The position numbers and the translations under genes are program-made. Under the pieces are notes generated by a model, which was not told the origin of the DNA, searched no databases, and saw nothing but the letters and a program-made list of their open reading frames with translations. Shown here one piece after another: positions 18,097-34,500 of a stretch of 64,000 nucleotides of DNA. Source of the stretch: Acidobacteriota bacterium (GTDB lineage Bacteria > Acidobacteriota > Vicinamibacteria > Vicinamibacterales > UBA2999); contig JAUYQQ010000015.1 of assembly GCA_030697165.1 (NCBI GenBank), positions 356,645-420,644 on the forward strand. Reading direction: 5' to 3'. Numbering within the stretch: position 1 is the first letter of the stretch; each line of letters starts with the position of its first letter.

Positions 18097-18126
18097 AGGT
18101 GCCTAGGGTGCCTAAGGTGCCCCAGG
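18097..18126 (+). repeat. Tandem GGTGCC repeat (same unit as GGCACC, other strand)
   Basis: AAGGTGCCTAGGGTGCCTAAGGTGCC contains three 9-bp units between recQ and the RraA-like gene. It is the inverse orientation of the arrays at 15607 and 25471. Confidence 0.75.
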
Positions 18127-19947
18127 TCAAGGGCCGGCAATGATCGACAGGATCAGGTCGCCCAAATCCGAGGCCTTGCGGTCGCCCACGCCCTTGACGT
18201 GACGCAGGCCCTCGATGGTCGCCGGCTTTGTCCGCGCGATCTCGCGCAAGGTCGTGTCGTGGAAGATGACGTACGGCGGCACGCCGCGCTTGCGTGCCAC
18301 CTGCATGCGCATGGCGCGCAGCCGCTCGAACAAGTCGCGATCGACGCCTTCCCAGCCTTCTGTTTCGACGCGGGCACGCTTGGGGAGCCGGCCCTTTTCG
18401 GGCCGCTTCTGGCGTGCCAGCGACAGGTCCGGCTGCGCGCCGGCGTCCTTCAACAGCGCCAGCCCCTCCGACGTCAGCTGCAGGATCGGGTACTCGTCAC
18501 CGCCCTGCTGCAGCAGGCCGTGCGCCAGCAGTTGATCGACGTAGCCGCGCAGCTCGTCGATGGTCGCGTCTTTCATCAGGCCGAACACCGACAGCTCGTG
18601 GTGGCCGCGCGACCGCACCTGCTCGCTGTCGCTGCCGCGCAGCACGTTGCTGACGTGCGCGGCGCCAAAGCGCTGCCCGACGCGCGCGACGCACGACAGC
18701 ACCTTGCGCGCAATGGTTACGGGGTCGGCCACCGTCTCCAGCTCGCCGAGGCAGTAGTCGCAGGCCCCGCAGTCGTCCTTGGTGAAGGTCTCGCCGAAGT
18801 AGCCGACCAGGCGCTTGTGCCGGCAGCCGACGCTGGCGGCGTAGCGCTCCATGTCGCGCAGCAGCGTGCGGCGCGCGTCGGACATCTCGCCGTTCTTCTC
18901 GAGCATGACGCGCCACTTCAGGAAGTCGGCGCCAGAGGCGATCAGCACGCATTCGGCTTCGAGACCGTCACGGCCGGCACGGCCCGATTCCTGCTGGTAG
19001 TGCTCGAGCGACTGCGGCGCGCCCGAGTGGATCACGAACCGCACGTCCGAACGGTCAATGCCCATGCCGAAGGCGACGGTGGCCACCACCAGGTCCACTT
19101 CTTCGTTCAGGAACGCGTCCTGGTTGCGGCTGCGTTCTTCGTCGGGCAGCCCCGCGTGGTACGGCCGCGACCGACAGCCGGTGTCGTTGAGCCACTGCGA
19201 GAGGCTGTCGACCTCCTTGCGCGAGGTGCAGTAGATAATGCCGGCCTGGCCGCGATGGCGCTCGAGCACGTCCAGGATCTGGGCTTTGAGCGTGGCCCGC
19301 GCCAGCACCCGATAGACCAGGTTCGGCCGGTCGAACGAGCCGACCAGCTCGGCGGCGTCGCGCAGGCCCAGCTGCGTGATGATGTCCTTGCGGACGCGAC
19401 CGGTCGCGGTGGCGGTGTAGGCGTGCATGCTCACAGACGGCCACCGCTCGCGCAGGCGTGCCAGCTGGCGATACTCGGTGCGGAAGTCGTGCCCCCACTG
19501 GCTGATGCAGTGCGCCTCGTCCACGGCGATGAAGCTGACCGGCTTCGATTCGAGCAGCTTCAGGAAGCCGTCGCCACCGTCGCCGACCAGCCGCTCCGGC
19601 GCGACGTAGAGCATGCGGTAGCGGCCGTCGCGAATGCCGCGCGTGACCTCGGCCCTCGCCTCCGACGGCATCGAGCTGTTGTAGTACGCCGCCGAGACGC
19701 CGTTGCCAACCAGCGTGTCCACCTGGTCCTTCATCAGCGAAATCAGCGGAGAGACGACAATGGCCAGCCCGTCGCGGGCGATCGCGGGCGCCTGGAAACA
19801 GAGCGACTTGCCGCCGCCGGTCGGCAACACCAGCAACGAGTCGCGGTTGGCCATCACCGCCTCCATGGCTTCGAGTTGAAGTGGCCGGAAGGAGCTGTAG
19901 CCCCAATATTTCTCAAGTATCCCGGTTAACAACTGGACTTTCCGCAA
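18127..19947 (-). CDS. recQ: RecQ ATP-dependent DNA helicase
   Basis: This 606-residue protein is a complete RecQ. It has motif 0 YSSFRPLQ, Walker A LPTGGGKS, the DEAH box VDEAHCISQWGHDFR, motif VI QESGRAGRD, the zinc-binding RecQ-Ct region with DDCGACDYC, and a C-terminal HRDC domain (LFERLRAMR onward). RecQ is a 3'-to-5' helicase in recombination and fork repair. The start is a TTG at 19947, chosen because it gives the normal RecQ N-terminus; no ATG or GTG lies nearby. A hairpin lies about 10 bp upstream, separating it from nrdJ. Confidence 0.95.
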   Translation of the reverse strand: MRKVQLLTGILEKYWGYSSFRPLQLEAMEAVMANRDSLLVLPTGGGKSLCFQAPAIARDGLAIVVSPLISLMKDQVDTLVGNGVSAAYYNSSMPSEARAEVTRGIRDGRYRMLYVAPERLVGDGGDGFLKLLESKPVSFIAVDEAHCISQWGHDFRTEYRQLARLRERWPSVSMHAYTATATGRVRKDIITQLGLRDAAELVGSFDRPNLVYRVLARATLKAQILDVLERHRGQAGIIYCTSRKEVDSLSQWLNDTGCRSRPYHAGLPDEERSRNQDAFLNEEVDLVVATVAFGMGIDRSDVRFVIHSGAPQSLEHYQQESGRAGRDGLEAECVLIASGADFLKWRVMLEKNGEMSDARRTLLRDMERYAASVGCRHKRLVGYFGETFTKDDCGACDYCLGELETVADPVTIARKVLSCVARVGQRFGAAHVSNVLRGSDSEQVRSRGHHELSVFGLMKDATIDELRGYVDQLLAHGLLQQGGDEYPILQLTSEGLALLKDAGAQPDLSLARQKRPEKGRLPKRARVETEGWEGVDRDLFERLRAMRMQVARKRGVPPYVIFHDTTLREIARTKPATIEGLRHVKGVGDRKASDLGDLILSIIAGP

Positions 19948-19958
19948 CCAACGAGAAA

Positions 19959-19980
19959 GGGCCGGGATTGCTCCCGGCCC
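19959..19980 (-). terminator. Strong hairpin between nrdJ and recQ
   Basis: GGGCCGGGA pairs with TCCCGGCCC (9 bp, 4-nt loop). On the minus strand it is followed by TTTCTCGTT, a weak U-tract. It probably ends the nrdJ transcript. Confidence 0.65.
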
Positions 19981-20069
19981 CGCCCCTAGTCAGCCTCTTA
20001 CAAAACTAAACGTCGTGACCGTCGCGTCCTTCGTGGTTGCGTCGGTTACGCACAGCCTGAAGTCGTGCC

Positions 20070-20091
20070 GCCCTTCGACTCCGCTCAGGAC
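20070..20091 (+). repeat. CCCTTCGACTCCGCTCAGG element
   Basis: This single copy of a motif related to the elements at 12361 and 61669 lies just beyond the nrdJ stop codon. It is non-coding here. Confidence 0.55.
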
Positions 20092-20101
20092 TGGAACAAC
20101 G

Positions 20102-22996
<2,895 letters not shown>

Positions 22997-23200
22997 GCTT
23001 CTTCCTCCGAATGGCGACACCCCTCCCCTATGGGGCGGACGCCCTAGCTAATCAAACGTGTTTCTAAAATTGGTTGGTACGCGCGGTCTGACGTTTCTAA
23101 ATCGGCTCTTTTGGTTCTCGAGTTCGGCTCCGATTCAGCCTCAATCGTTGGACGCCGGGAGGTGTCTGACGATTGAAAGTCATCTTCGAGCGCGGAGCCA
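22997..23200 (-). promoter_or_regulatory. Structured 5' leader of nrdJ
   Basis: About 200 nt separate the predicted start of transcription from the nrdJ ATG. On the transcript strand the leader has a stem CAATCGT/ACGATTG (23175-23169 with 23148-23142) whose loop contains CCTCCC, complementary to the GGAGG ribosome-binding site. It also has a second stem around AATCGG/CCGATT and a direct repeat TTTAGAAAC. Such a leader could hold a translational switch. No B12-box consensus is visible. A short open frame (23044-23307) here is not convincing. Confidence 0.35.
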
Positions 23201-23229
23201 AATATGCGCCTGTAACTATTTGTTGTCAA
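23201..23229 (-). promoter_or_regulatory. Sigma-70-type promoter for nrdJ
   Basis: On the minus strand TTGACA (23229-23224) is followed after exactly 17 bp by CATATT (23206-23201). This is a perfect -35 and a good -10 at optimal spacing, in an AT-rich stretch. Confidence 0.65.
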
Positions 23230-23406
23230 GCACTTAGCCACTACATGTTGCGTTTTTCTTTTAGGTCGTCCGCAATATATCGCGGAAACCGGCCAAAAAA
23301 CTTCCATTCGCTATATTTTCGCTTAACGAAAGTTTTTCGGCAAGGTAAACAACGGTTGGGGTGCAGCCGCGTGCAACCGCGACTACTAGAGATTAGATGT
23401 CAGAAG
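23230..23406. other. AT-rich intergenic region upstream of nrdJ
   Basis: This stretch completes the roughly 410 bp gap between nrdJ and the lipoprotein gene. It is visibly lower in G+C than the rest of the window and has T- and A-runs. Apart from the possible NrdR boxes I see no gene, tRNA or further repeat in it. Confidence 0.6.
23270..23322. promoter_or_regulatory. Possible NrdR-like boxes upstream of nrdJ
   Basis: CCGCAATATATCGCGG (23270-23285) fits the core of the NrdR box (C-W-ATATAT-W-G). A weaker match CTATATTTTCG begins at 23311, 38 bp away. NrdR represses reductase genes. Canonical pairs are about 31-32 bp apart and closer to the promoter, so support is partial. Confidence 0.3.
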
Positions 23407-23949
23407 TCAGCGGACGAGCACAGCGGCGATCGTTGCCGCCTTGTCGGCCAGCTTGCCGGCGTAGATGATGTTGCGCGCCTTGAGAGCGTCTTCAGCCTGC
23501 TGCAGGAAGCGGCGGGCTGCGTCCGCCTGGCCGCGGCCATCGGCGTTCAACGCGGCCGGGTTGAGCCGTGCCAGGTCCCGCGATGCCCTGGCCATCAACT
23601 CGCGAATCGCGCCGGCGGTCTGCGCCTCGGTCCCCGGTGACAGGGTGAGGGTCAGCGCTGGCGCTGGCGGCTTGACGGCGTCGGCGACCGGCTCCGTGGC
23701 AGGCGCCGACTCCGGCCTGACGTCGGCCCGCTGGGGCCGCGACGGCGGTCGCGCGGGCACCGCCTCGACCACCGGCGCCACCGGCACCAGGGCCGGCTCG
23801 TCCTGGTAAATCGTCACCACGCGCGGCGGCGGCGGCGGCGGATCGAGCAACGGCAGTTCGACTTCGGTGCGCACCTGTGCCTTCGCCGCGCACGCGCCAA
23901 GCATCGTCGTCAGCAGCACAATCGTCGCCAGCCGGGCCCGTCTCATCAT
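23407..23949 (-). CDS. Lipoprotein, proline-rich, unknown function
   Basis: This 180-residue protein starts at the MM at 23949. It has a lipoprotein signal with lipobox MLGAC (Cys about 20) and a Pro-rich stretch (LLDPPPPPPRVV). A C-terminal helical region follows (MARASRDLARLNPAALNADG...ARRFLQQAEDALKARN) resembling helical-bundle lipoproteins. It is likely anchored to a membrane facing the periplasm. The gene begins 7 bp after the stop of the histidine kinase gene and is probably cotranscribed with it and the response regulator; its role there is unknown. Confidence 0.7.
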   Translation of the reverse strand: MMRRARLATIVLLTTMLGACAAKAQVRTEVELPLLDPPPPPPRVVTIYQDEPALVPVAPVVEAVPARPPSRPQRADVRPESAPATEPVADAVKPPAPALTLTLSPGTEAQTAGAIRELMARASRDLARLNPAALNADGRGQADAARRFLQQAEDALKARNIIYAGKLADKAATIAAVLVR

Positions 23950-23956
23950 CCCGATT

Positions 23957-25447
23957 CTATCCGCCTCCGCTCCCATTCGAGGTGTCGAGCTGCGGCGTGA
24001 CAGGTCGCCCGTCAGGCAGGACCACGATGAACGCAGTCCCCACCCCGACGGTGGATTCCACGTCAATGGTGCCGTTGTGGATCTGCACCGCCCGGAACAC
24101 CAGCGCCAGCCCCATCCCCGATCCGCGATCCTTCGTCGTGAAGTACAGCTCGAAGATGCGCTCCAGATTCTCCGGCGCGATCCCCACCCCGGTATCTTCG
24201 ACGCGCACGCTGACGCGGTGGTCTGGCAAGACGCTGCAGGTCATCGACAGTCGCCCGCCCTTCGGCATGGCCTGGATGGCGTTCTGGGCCAGGTTCAGGA
24301 ACACGTCGCGCAATTGGGCCGGGTCGCCCTCGGCCACCAGCGTCGAATCGCCGCACCCCGCCTGGATGGTGACCCCGGCGCGGTCGGCTTCGGGCCCGAC
24401 GGCGGCCAGCACGTTGCGAATCAGCGGCGCCAGCGGCACCGGGCCGAACGACACCTCTTCGGGCCGCACGAACTTCAGGAACCCCTGGATGCGCTCGTCG
24501 AGCTTGCGGATCTCGCCGGCGATCACGTCAAGGTGCGGGAAAGCCGGACTCGCCGCATCGAGCTTCGCGCGCAGGAGCTCGATGTGGATCGTCATGGCGT
24601 TGAGCGGGTTCTTCATCTCGTGCGCCACCCCGGTGAACAACCGGCCGACGCGCGTGATGCGCCGCGACATCTCGCCCAGCTGCGCCGGCGAGAGCCCGCC
24701 CGGCGACGCCGCCCGCAGTTGCGCGCTCACCTGGTCGAACACATCGCCCAGGTCACGCAGTTCCTCATCGTCGCGCAGGTCCAGGGTGGCGCCCAGGTCA
24801 CCGCGGCCCAGCCGGGTCAGGCTGCTGCGAATGACGTGCATGGGCCGCAGCACCAGCTGGGCCAGCAGCATGGCGACGACGATCGCCACCACCAACGCGC
24901 CCCCCGCGACCAGGGCCGCTGACGTGATCGACGGATTGAGGTAACTGCGCAGCAAGCCGGGCATCAGGCTGACGCGTATCTCGCCGAACGGCTGATCGCC
25001 GAGCGCCATCGGCTGGGTCCACTCGACATTGTTGTCATTGAGATAAATCGCTCGCAGCTTCGCCACGTCGTTGAGCGCGAACAAGTCGTTCAGCTGCGGC
25101 AATCGCGTGACGGTCCTGCCGACTTGCTCTGGATTGCTCGACGCAATCACGACACCGTCCGGATCGACGATCGACGCCTCGATGATATCGTCGGAATACA
25201 GCGCCGCCTGCAACGCGGACTGCACAGCGCGGCTGTTGCGGACGTCCTGGTACGCCGTTTCCGGCGACACGATCGCAATGGCCGCCTGCGAATACACCGA
25301 GCTGCCAAACAGATTCAAACGATCCCGGCTCCCGGCGAGCAGGATGACCACCGTGTTGCCCAGGTGCAGTAGGCTGAGCGCAATGACGATCAGCGCCACC
25401 ATCGCGGTAACGCCCAGCACCTGTTTTTGCTTGATCGACAACCGCAT
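23957..25447 (-). CDS. Membrane sensor histidine kinase
   Basis: This 496-residue protein has an N-terminal membrane helix, an extracytoplasmic sensor of about 130 residues with PAS/Cache-like sequence (IVDPDGVVIASSNPEQVG), a second helix near 175-200 and a HAMP linker. It then has a HisKA domain with H276 in VAHEMKNPLN and a HATPase domain with DTGVGIAPENL and GSGMGLAL. It should autophosphorylate and pass phosphate to the NtrC-type regulator encoded just upstream. Only 33 bp separate the two genes, filled by GGCACC repeats. The ligand is unknown. Confidence 0.9.
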   Translation of the reverse strand: MRLSIKQKQVLGVTAMVALIVIALSLLHLGNTVVILLAGSRDRLNLFGSSVYSQAAIAIVSPETAYQDVRNSRAVQSALQAALYSDDIIEASIVDPDGVVIASSNPEQVGRTVTRLPQLNDLFALNDVAKLRAIYLNDNNVEWTQPMALGDQPFGEIRVSLMPGLLRSYLNPSITSAALVAGGALVVAIVVAMLLAQLVLRPMHVIRSSLTRLGRGDLGATLDLRDDEELRDLGDVFDQVSAQLRAASPGGLSPAQLGEMSRRITRVGRLFTGVAHEMKNPLNAMTIHIELLRAKLDAASPAFPHLDVIAGEIRKLDERIQGFLKFVRPEEVSFGPVPLAPLIRNVLAAVGPEADRAGVTIQAGCGDSTLVAEGDPAQLRDVFLNLAQNAIQAMPKGGRLSMTCSVLPDHRVSVRVEDTGVGIAPENLERIFELYFTTKDRGSGMGLALVFRAVQIHNGTIDVESTVGVGTAFIVVLPDGRPVTPQLDTSNGSGGG

Positions 25448-25480
25448 GCCGGCCCGACCTACCCGCGCACGTTAGGCACC

Positions 25481-26872
<1,392 letters not shown>

Positions 26873-26879
26873 TGGTTCG

Positions 26880-26885
26880 AGTGTA
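26880..26885 (-). promoter_or_regulatory. Putative -10 of the response-regulator gene
   Basis: On the minus strand TACACT (26885-26880) ends 7 nt before the GTG start at 26872, consistent with a leaderless transcript. On the other strand TACCAT (26884-26889) overlaps it but lies 21 nt before the CPBP gene start. Confidence 0.4.
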
Positions 26886-26910
26886 CCATCGGCTAGAGCG
26901 AGAGTGACGC

Positions 26911-27654
26911 GTGCTGCCAGACACCCCGATCGATCCTGAACCGGCCGCGGTCGAGGCAGCGCCCGCGCGCCGACGGTGGCGGGCGTGGGCCGAGATCCTC
27001 CTGTGCTCCGGATATCCGACGCAGTTGCTGCTCGGGGCGGGCCTGCAAGCCGCGGGCATTGCGCCCCTCACGGTCGATGGCACGCTGTCGGCGACGTTCG
27101 TCTTCGCGTTGGCGCTCGGCGATACGGTGGTGCTGCTGTCGCTGATCTGGTGGTTGCTGATTCAGGGCGGCGAGCGGCCGCGCGACGTCTTCCTCGGCCG
27201 GTGTCCCGTGGGCGGCGAAGCCGTCGTGGGGGTGCTGTCAGTGCCGTTCGTGGTGGCGCTGATCGTGGTGCTGTCGCTCGCGATCCGGGCGTTCGTGCCG
27301 TTTCTTCGCAACGTCCCGGTCAACCCATTGGAGGGACTGCTCGGGACTCAGACCGGCCTGCTGGCGTTCCTGTTTGTCGTGATCGTCGCCGGGGGACTGC
27401 GCGAGGAGTTGCAGCGGGCGTTCCTGCTGCATCGGTTCCGGCACAACCTGGGCAGCGCCGGACTCGGACTGGTCGTCACGAGCCTGGCGTTCGGCCTGGG
27501 GCACACCCTACAAGGCTGGGACGCCGCGATCCTGACCGGCGCATTGGGCGCGACGTGGGGCGCGATCTACCTGACCCGTGGCAGTGCGATCGCCTCGATC
27601 GTCAGTCACAGCCTGTTCAATTGCGGCGAGCTGCTGCGCGCGTTCCTGCGCTGA
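26911..27654 (+). CDS. CPBP-family intramembrane metalloprotease
   Basis: This 247-residue membrane protein has about six to seven hydrophobic segments. The CPBP/Abi motifs are present: GLREELQRAFLLHRF (Glu-Glu plus Arg), FGLGHTLQG (His) and a final SHSLFN (His/Asn). Members are related to Rce1-type prenyl-protein proteases; bacterial ones have mostly unknown substrates. The start is a GTG at 26911 with a weak GAGAG upstream. It is divergent from the response-regulator gene, and the short shared intergenic region invites common regulation. Confidence 0.82.
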   Translation: MLPDTPIDPEPAAVEAAPARRRWRAWAEILLCSGYPTQLLLGAGLQAAGIAPLTVDGTLSATFVFALALGDTVVLLSLIWWLLIQGGERPRDVFLGRCPVGGEAVVGVLSVPFVVALIVVLSLAIRAFVPFLRNVPVNPLEGLLGTQTGLLAFLFVVIVAGGLREELQRAFLLHRFRHNLGSAGLGLVVTSLAFGLGHTLQGWDAAILTGALGATWGAIYLTRGSAIASIVSHSLFNCGELLRAFLR

Positions 27655-27660
27655 GTGCTC

Positions 27661-27865
27661 GTGGGGCTCGGCGCTTCGCGCCATTGTCGGGCTCGGCGCT
27701 TCGCGCCGTCGTGCGGCGCCTCGCTCCGCTCGGCGTGGGGAATCCCGCAGGAGGGCCGTGAGGCCCGACCCCCACGAGGGGCGCAAGCCCCAAGCCCCAC
27801 GAAGGCGCGAAGCGCCGAGCCTTACGAGCGCCGGCCTGTCCACCGTAGCGCGTCAGCGCGAAGGT
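27661..27865 (+). repeat. Cluster of GCTCGGCGCTTCGCGCC palindromic repeats
   Basis: GGGCTCGGCGCTTCGCGCC occurs twice as direct repeats (27664-27682, 27689-27707) and once inverted (27804-27821). Between and after them are further short inverted sequences (GCCTCGCTCCGCTCGGCG, AGGGCCGTGAGGCCC, GTAGCGCGTCAGCGCGAAGG). The roughly 230-bp gap between convergent genes holds only this cluster and no ORF. It resembles a BIME (clustered REP sequences). Confidence 0.75.
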
Positions 27866-27883
27866 GGGAGGCGCGAGCCCACA

Positions 27884-28501
27884 CTACTGCGGCAGCAGCA
27901 CGACCGTGGTGCGGCGGCGAAGGTCGGATACCCAGTCGGTGATCAGCTCGCGGCGGCGGGCCTCGACCAGGCGCTCGCGCAGCGCCGGTGCCGCCTGTTC
28001 GAAGGTGATGCCGGCGCGCTCGAAGGCGACCCGCTCCTGCGTAAAGAGCACGGCGACCTCGGCGTCGGTCGGCGTACTGGCCGAGGCAAACCGCTGCGCC
28101 AGGTACGCGACGGTCCGCAGGTCGTCCCGCACCCAGGCGCGCAGGCGCGCCTCGGTGAAGCCGGTGGCCGCGAGAATCCGCGCCCACTCGCCCGGCGCCG
28201 GCAGCTGCTTCCGGAGTTCATCGATCCGCGCCTCGACCGTGCCGTCCGACGGCGCGGGCGGCGCATAGCGCTGGACTTCGCGCAGGACCAATTCCCGATC
28301 CACCAGCACCTGCGTAATCGAAGCCGGATCGGCCCCTGGCGCGGCGGCCACCAGCCCGAGGCGAACCGCCGCCTGCGCATCGCCGAGCGTGATTACCTGC
28401 GTGCCGACGATCGCGAGCGTCCGATCCAGCAGCTCGGCGGGCTGGGCCGCCGCCGCCGGTGCCAGCCACGCCACGAGCACGCCGCATAGTAGGGGTCTCA
28501 T
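27884..28501 (-). CDS. SurA-N-like periplasmic chaperone without a PPIase domain
   Basis: This 205-residue exported protein has a signal peptide (MRPLLCGVLVAWLAPAAAAQ) and a SurA N-terminal-like domain. The usual opening is visible (LLDRTLAIVGTQVITLGDAQ), then several helices. No parvulin PPIase domain follows, so it is about half the length of SurA. It is the last gene of the TamB-Omp85 cluster, suggesting help with folding or delivery of outer-membrane proteins. The assignment rests on motif likeness and context. Confidence 0.6.
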   Translation of the reverse strand: MRPLLCGVLVAWLAPAAAAQPAELLDRTLAIVGTQVITLGDAQAAVRLGLVAAAPGADPASITQVLVDRELVLREVQRYAPPAPSDGTVEARIDELRKQLPAPGEWARILAATGFTEARLRAWVRDDLRTVAYLAQRFASASTPTDAEVAVLFTQERVAFERAGITFEQAAPALRERLVEARRRELITDWVSDLRRRTTVVLLPQ

Positions 28502-28562
28502 CTAGTGGAGCGTATCAGTGATTACGAACGTCCCATCAATCGGCCCATTGAGGCCACTGGGG

Positions 28563-28579
28563 TCGTTCCGAAGGAACGA
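28563..28579 (-). terminator. Hairpin between the Omp85 gene and the SurA-like gene
   Basis: TCGTTCC pairs with GGAACGA around a 3-nt loop. There is no T-run, so it may be an attenuator or a processing site rather than a terminator. It lies in the 105-bp gap inside the cluster. Confidence 0.45.
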
Positions 28580-28606
28580 TCCGCATTCGCTCGAACGGAC
28601 ACTCCG

Positions 28607-31542
<2,936 letters not shown>

Positions 31543-31543
<1 letters not shown>

Positions 31544-34500
31544 CAGAAGGCGTGCCTCTTGCGGACTTCGAGCGCGTAGGTCCGGTCCTCGTTCTGCGAG
31601 AGGACCCACGACAGGGTGTCGCTTTCGTCGAACTCGAGCAGGATGATCTGGTCGTACTCGGCCGACGACAGGCTGCGCGCGTAGGTCAGGAAGACCCGGC
31701 TCGAAATGCGCTTGCCGATGGTGACGCGCGCCGTGGGATTGAGGTTGACCCGAGCCGACTGCTGGTACGGATCATTGAGGAGCGGCGTGATCTGGAAGGT
31801 GTCGACGCCGAAAGTCTGCTCCACCACGCGGCCAACTTCCGCCGAGAGGGCGCCGGTCAGGGCGCGCGTGGCCCGCGCCTCGACCAGGCGCTGCTCCTGT
31901 TCGTTCGGCCGCTGCAACCGCGCCAGCTCCATGTCGCCACTGATCGCCTGATCGCTGAACAGCAGGGTCAGGATGTCAAGCGTCTGCAGTGGCGGATCGG
32001 ACTGGAACTGCGGCTGCAATCGGTCGGTCGTGCCCGCCATGCGCATGGTGATGCGGTAGGTTTGCCCCGGCACCCGGACGCGCGTCTCGGCTTCGATGTC
32101 GAAGAACGGCTGAATTCGTTCGGAGTTCGCGAAGTCGAGGCTGCCGCGCGTCACCTGGTAGCGGCGTCCCTCGAATTCGACATCGCCGCGGACGATCTCG
32201 GCGCTGCCAAAGACCAGCGGCCGGTCCAGCGTTCCGCGCAGGGTCAGGTCCGCGCTGGCAACGATGCGAGCCTGGTCGTTGTCGATGCGGAGCGTCGACG
32301 GCGCCAACAGCCGGACGTCAAACCGCAGCGCCGACGGGGCCGCCACCTGGCCCTCCACGGTTGGCGGCGCCGGGTCGCCGCCGCCGAGGCCGCTGAACAG
32401 GCCGCCGGAGGTATCGATGCCGCGGGTCCAGCTCGCGCTTTTGACGTTGACCGTGCCGGTGACCACCGGCGACGCCGCGGGTCCCTGCAGCGCCAGTGTG
32501 ACGTCCACCAGCGAACGCATCCCTTCGGGATAGCGCAGGCGCATGTCCTGCCCGATTGCCGTCACGTCGAACTCGCTCAGCTGATACGCGGCCAACCCGA
32601 CCCGCCCGCCAAACTGCACCGCCCCGCCGCCGAGCCGCGCGCCGAGCCCGTCCAGGCGCACGCCGCTTGCGTCGAACGTGACGATCCCGTTCACCTCTTC
32701 AAGGGCGTTCGGGAACGACAGCTGGCGGATCCGGCCGCCGGTCAGGAGCGCGTTGCCGGCCACCACCGGTTCGCGCGCCGTGCCGGTAATGCGCGCCGTC
32801 ACCTCGGCGCGGCCCGAGCTGCGGACGTCTGCGACAAACCCCTGCAACACCGCCAGGTTGGCGGCGCCGTTGGCCTGCAGCGCCAGTGACTGATCGCGCA
32901 GGTCGACCGTGCCCGACAGATCCAGCTCGGTGCCGTCGCCGACCATGCGCAGCGAATCCACCACCAGCGACTGCCCCTCGATGCTCAAGCGCATCGGCGC
33001 GGCGTTGCGCAGCTGGTAGTCGACCAGCCGCAGATCCACGGATTCGACCGTCGTGTCGACGCGCAGGGCATCGGGGTTGTACAGCTCACCGACGACGCGA
33101 ATGGTGCCGCTGGCAATGGCGGAGGTAAACGGCGAGAACCCCGGCTGGAGCGCGCGGACGAACGGGTCGAGCGACGAATCGCTGATGCGGAAGGACATCT
33201 CCGCATCCATCTCGTCGTTCAGTTCGATGCGGCCGGTGCTCGACACGGCCAGTCGCGCCGAGGCAACTTCCATCTCGTAGGTCATCAACAGGCCGCGCAT
33301 CGACAACCGCCCCGACATCTGCCCAACGCCCTCGTCGCCGAAGAACAGGTCGCTGGCGCTGAAGCGCACATCGTAGCGAGGCGCCTCGAAGGTGCCGGTG
33401 CCGGTGGCGCTGAAGTCCAGCGACCCGAAAATGGTCGGGTAGCCGGGATAGGTCGTGAGCGCCAGGGTTTCGACGGCGATATTCCGGCCGTCGGCGTCGA
33501 ACGAGTAGGTGCCGCTCCAGCCGACGTAGGCCGCGCCGGTAATCTGTCCGCCGCCTTTCGACATTTGCAGCGCGTCGAGCCGGACCCCGGCGCCCTCGAA
33601 GCGCAACCCGGTTTCGAAGGATGCAAATGGCTCGTCGTAGGCAATGCCGCGGGCAACCGTCATGCGGCCGAAACCGTGCGGCCCCTCGTAGCGGCCAAAG
33701 ACATGAAAGTCGCCAGACAGGGGGCCGTCAACCTCGTAGTCCTGCAGGTCGAAGGCCTCGCGCAAGTCAGCCAGCTCCCTGTCCGTGATGCGAATGCGGG
33801 CGTCAATTTCCTCGCCGCCGTCGGCGCGCGGGTAGCCGAGCGAGAACTGGCCGGTCACGTCCATGCGCGACAAGCCCGAGCGGATCACGGCACGGCTGAC
33901 GTTCGCATACGAGTTCTCGACCACGAAGTCGCCGTCGATCTCGCCCCAGTTCACGTCCCACGCGCGCATCTCCTGGCCGACCAGCCGGCCTTCGATGCGC
34001 GGCCGCCTGAACGCGCCGAGCAGCACGCCCTCGAAGCGGCCCACCCCATCGATCGGGATGGCCTGGGTGGTCGCGCCAAAGGCCGTCATGATGCCGGCCA
34101 GCAGGCGGTCGCTTTCCTGCCAGTCGCGGGTCGTGACACGGAACGGGATCTTCGAGCGTTCGCCGTAGGCGGTGGCGCCCTCAAACGCCACGTAGGTGTC
34201 TTCGGTGAAGACCTGGCTCGGTTCGAAGCGCAGGGCCTCGGGATCAAACGCGTAGGTGAGGTTCCCGGCCACCGGCAGCGGCGCCATCGGCGTGTGGTTG
34301 CTGAATGGGCCCTGGACGAGATAGCGGGCGCGCGCGGCCGCCGCGGCGCCCGCCGGCAGTTGCGGTCCCTGTAACGCCACGCCCGCCGGCGCGGCCAAGG
34401 TCACGGCGCCCTCGCCGGCACGATCGGCAAACCGACCGAGCGTCCACGCCATGGTGTTGTGGCCGCTGGCGCGACCTGCCACCCGCAAGCCGCGCATCTG

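Noticed and set aside
23044-23307. 87-codon open frame in the nrdJ leader (minus strand)
   Set aside because: It has no recognisable motif, lies across the predicted promoter and leader structures, and has AT-rich, atypical codon use.
22997-23400. Cobalamin riboswitch upstream of the B12-dependent reductase
   Set aside because: I looked for the B12-box and surrounding conserved blocks and did not find them. A covariance-model search would settle it.
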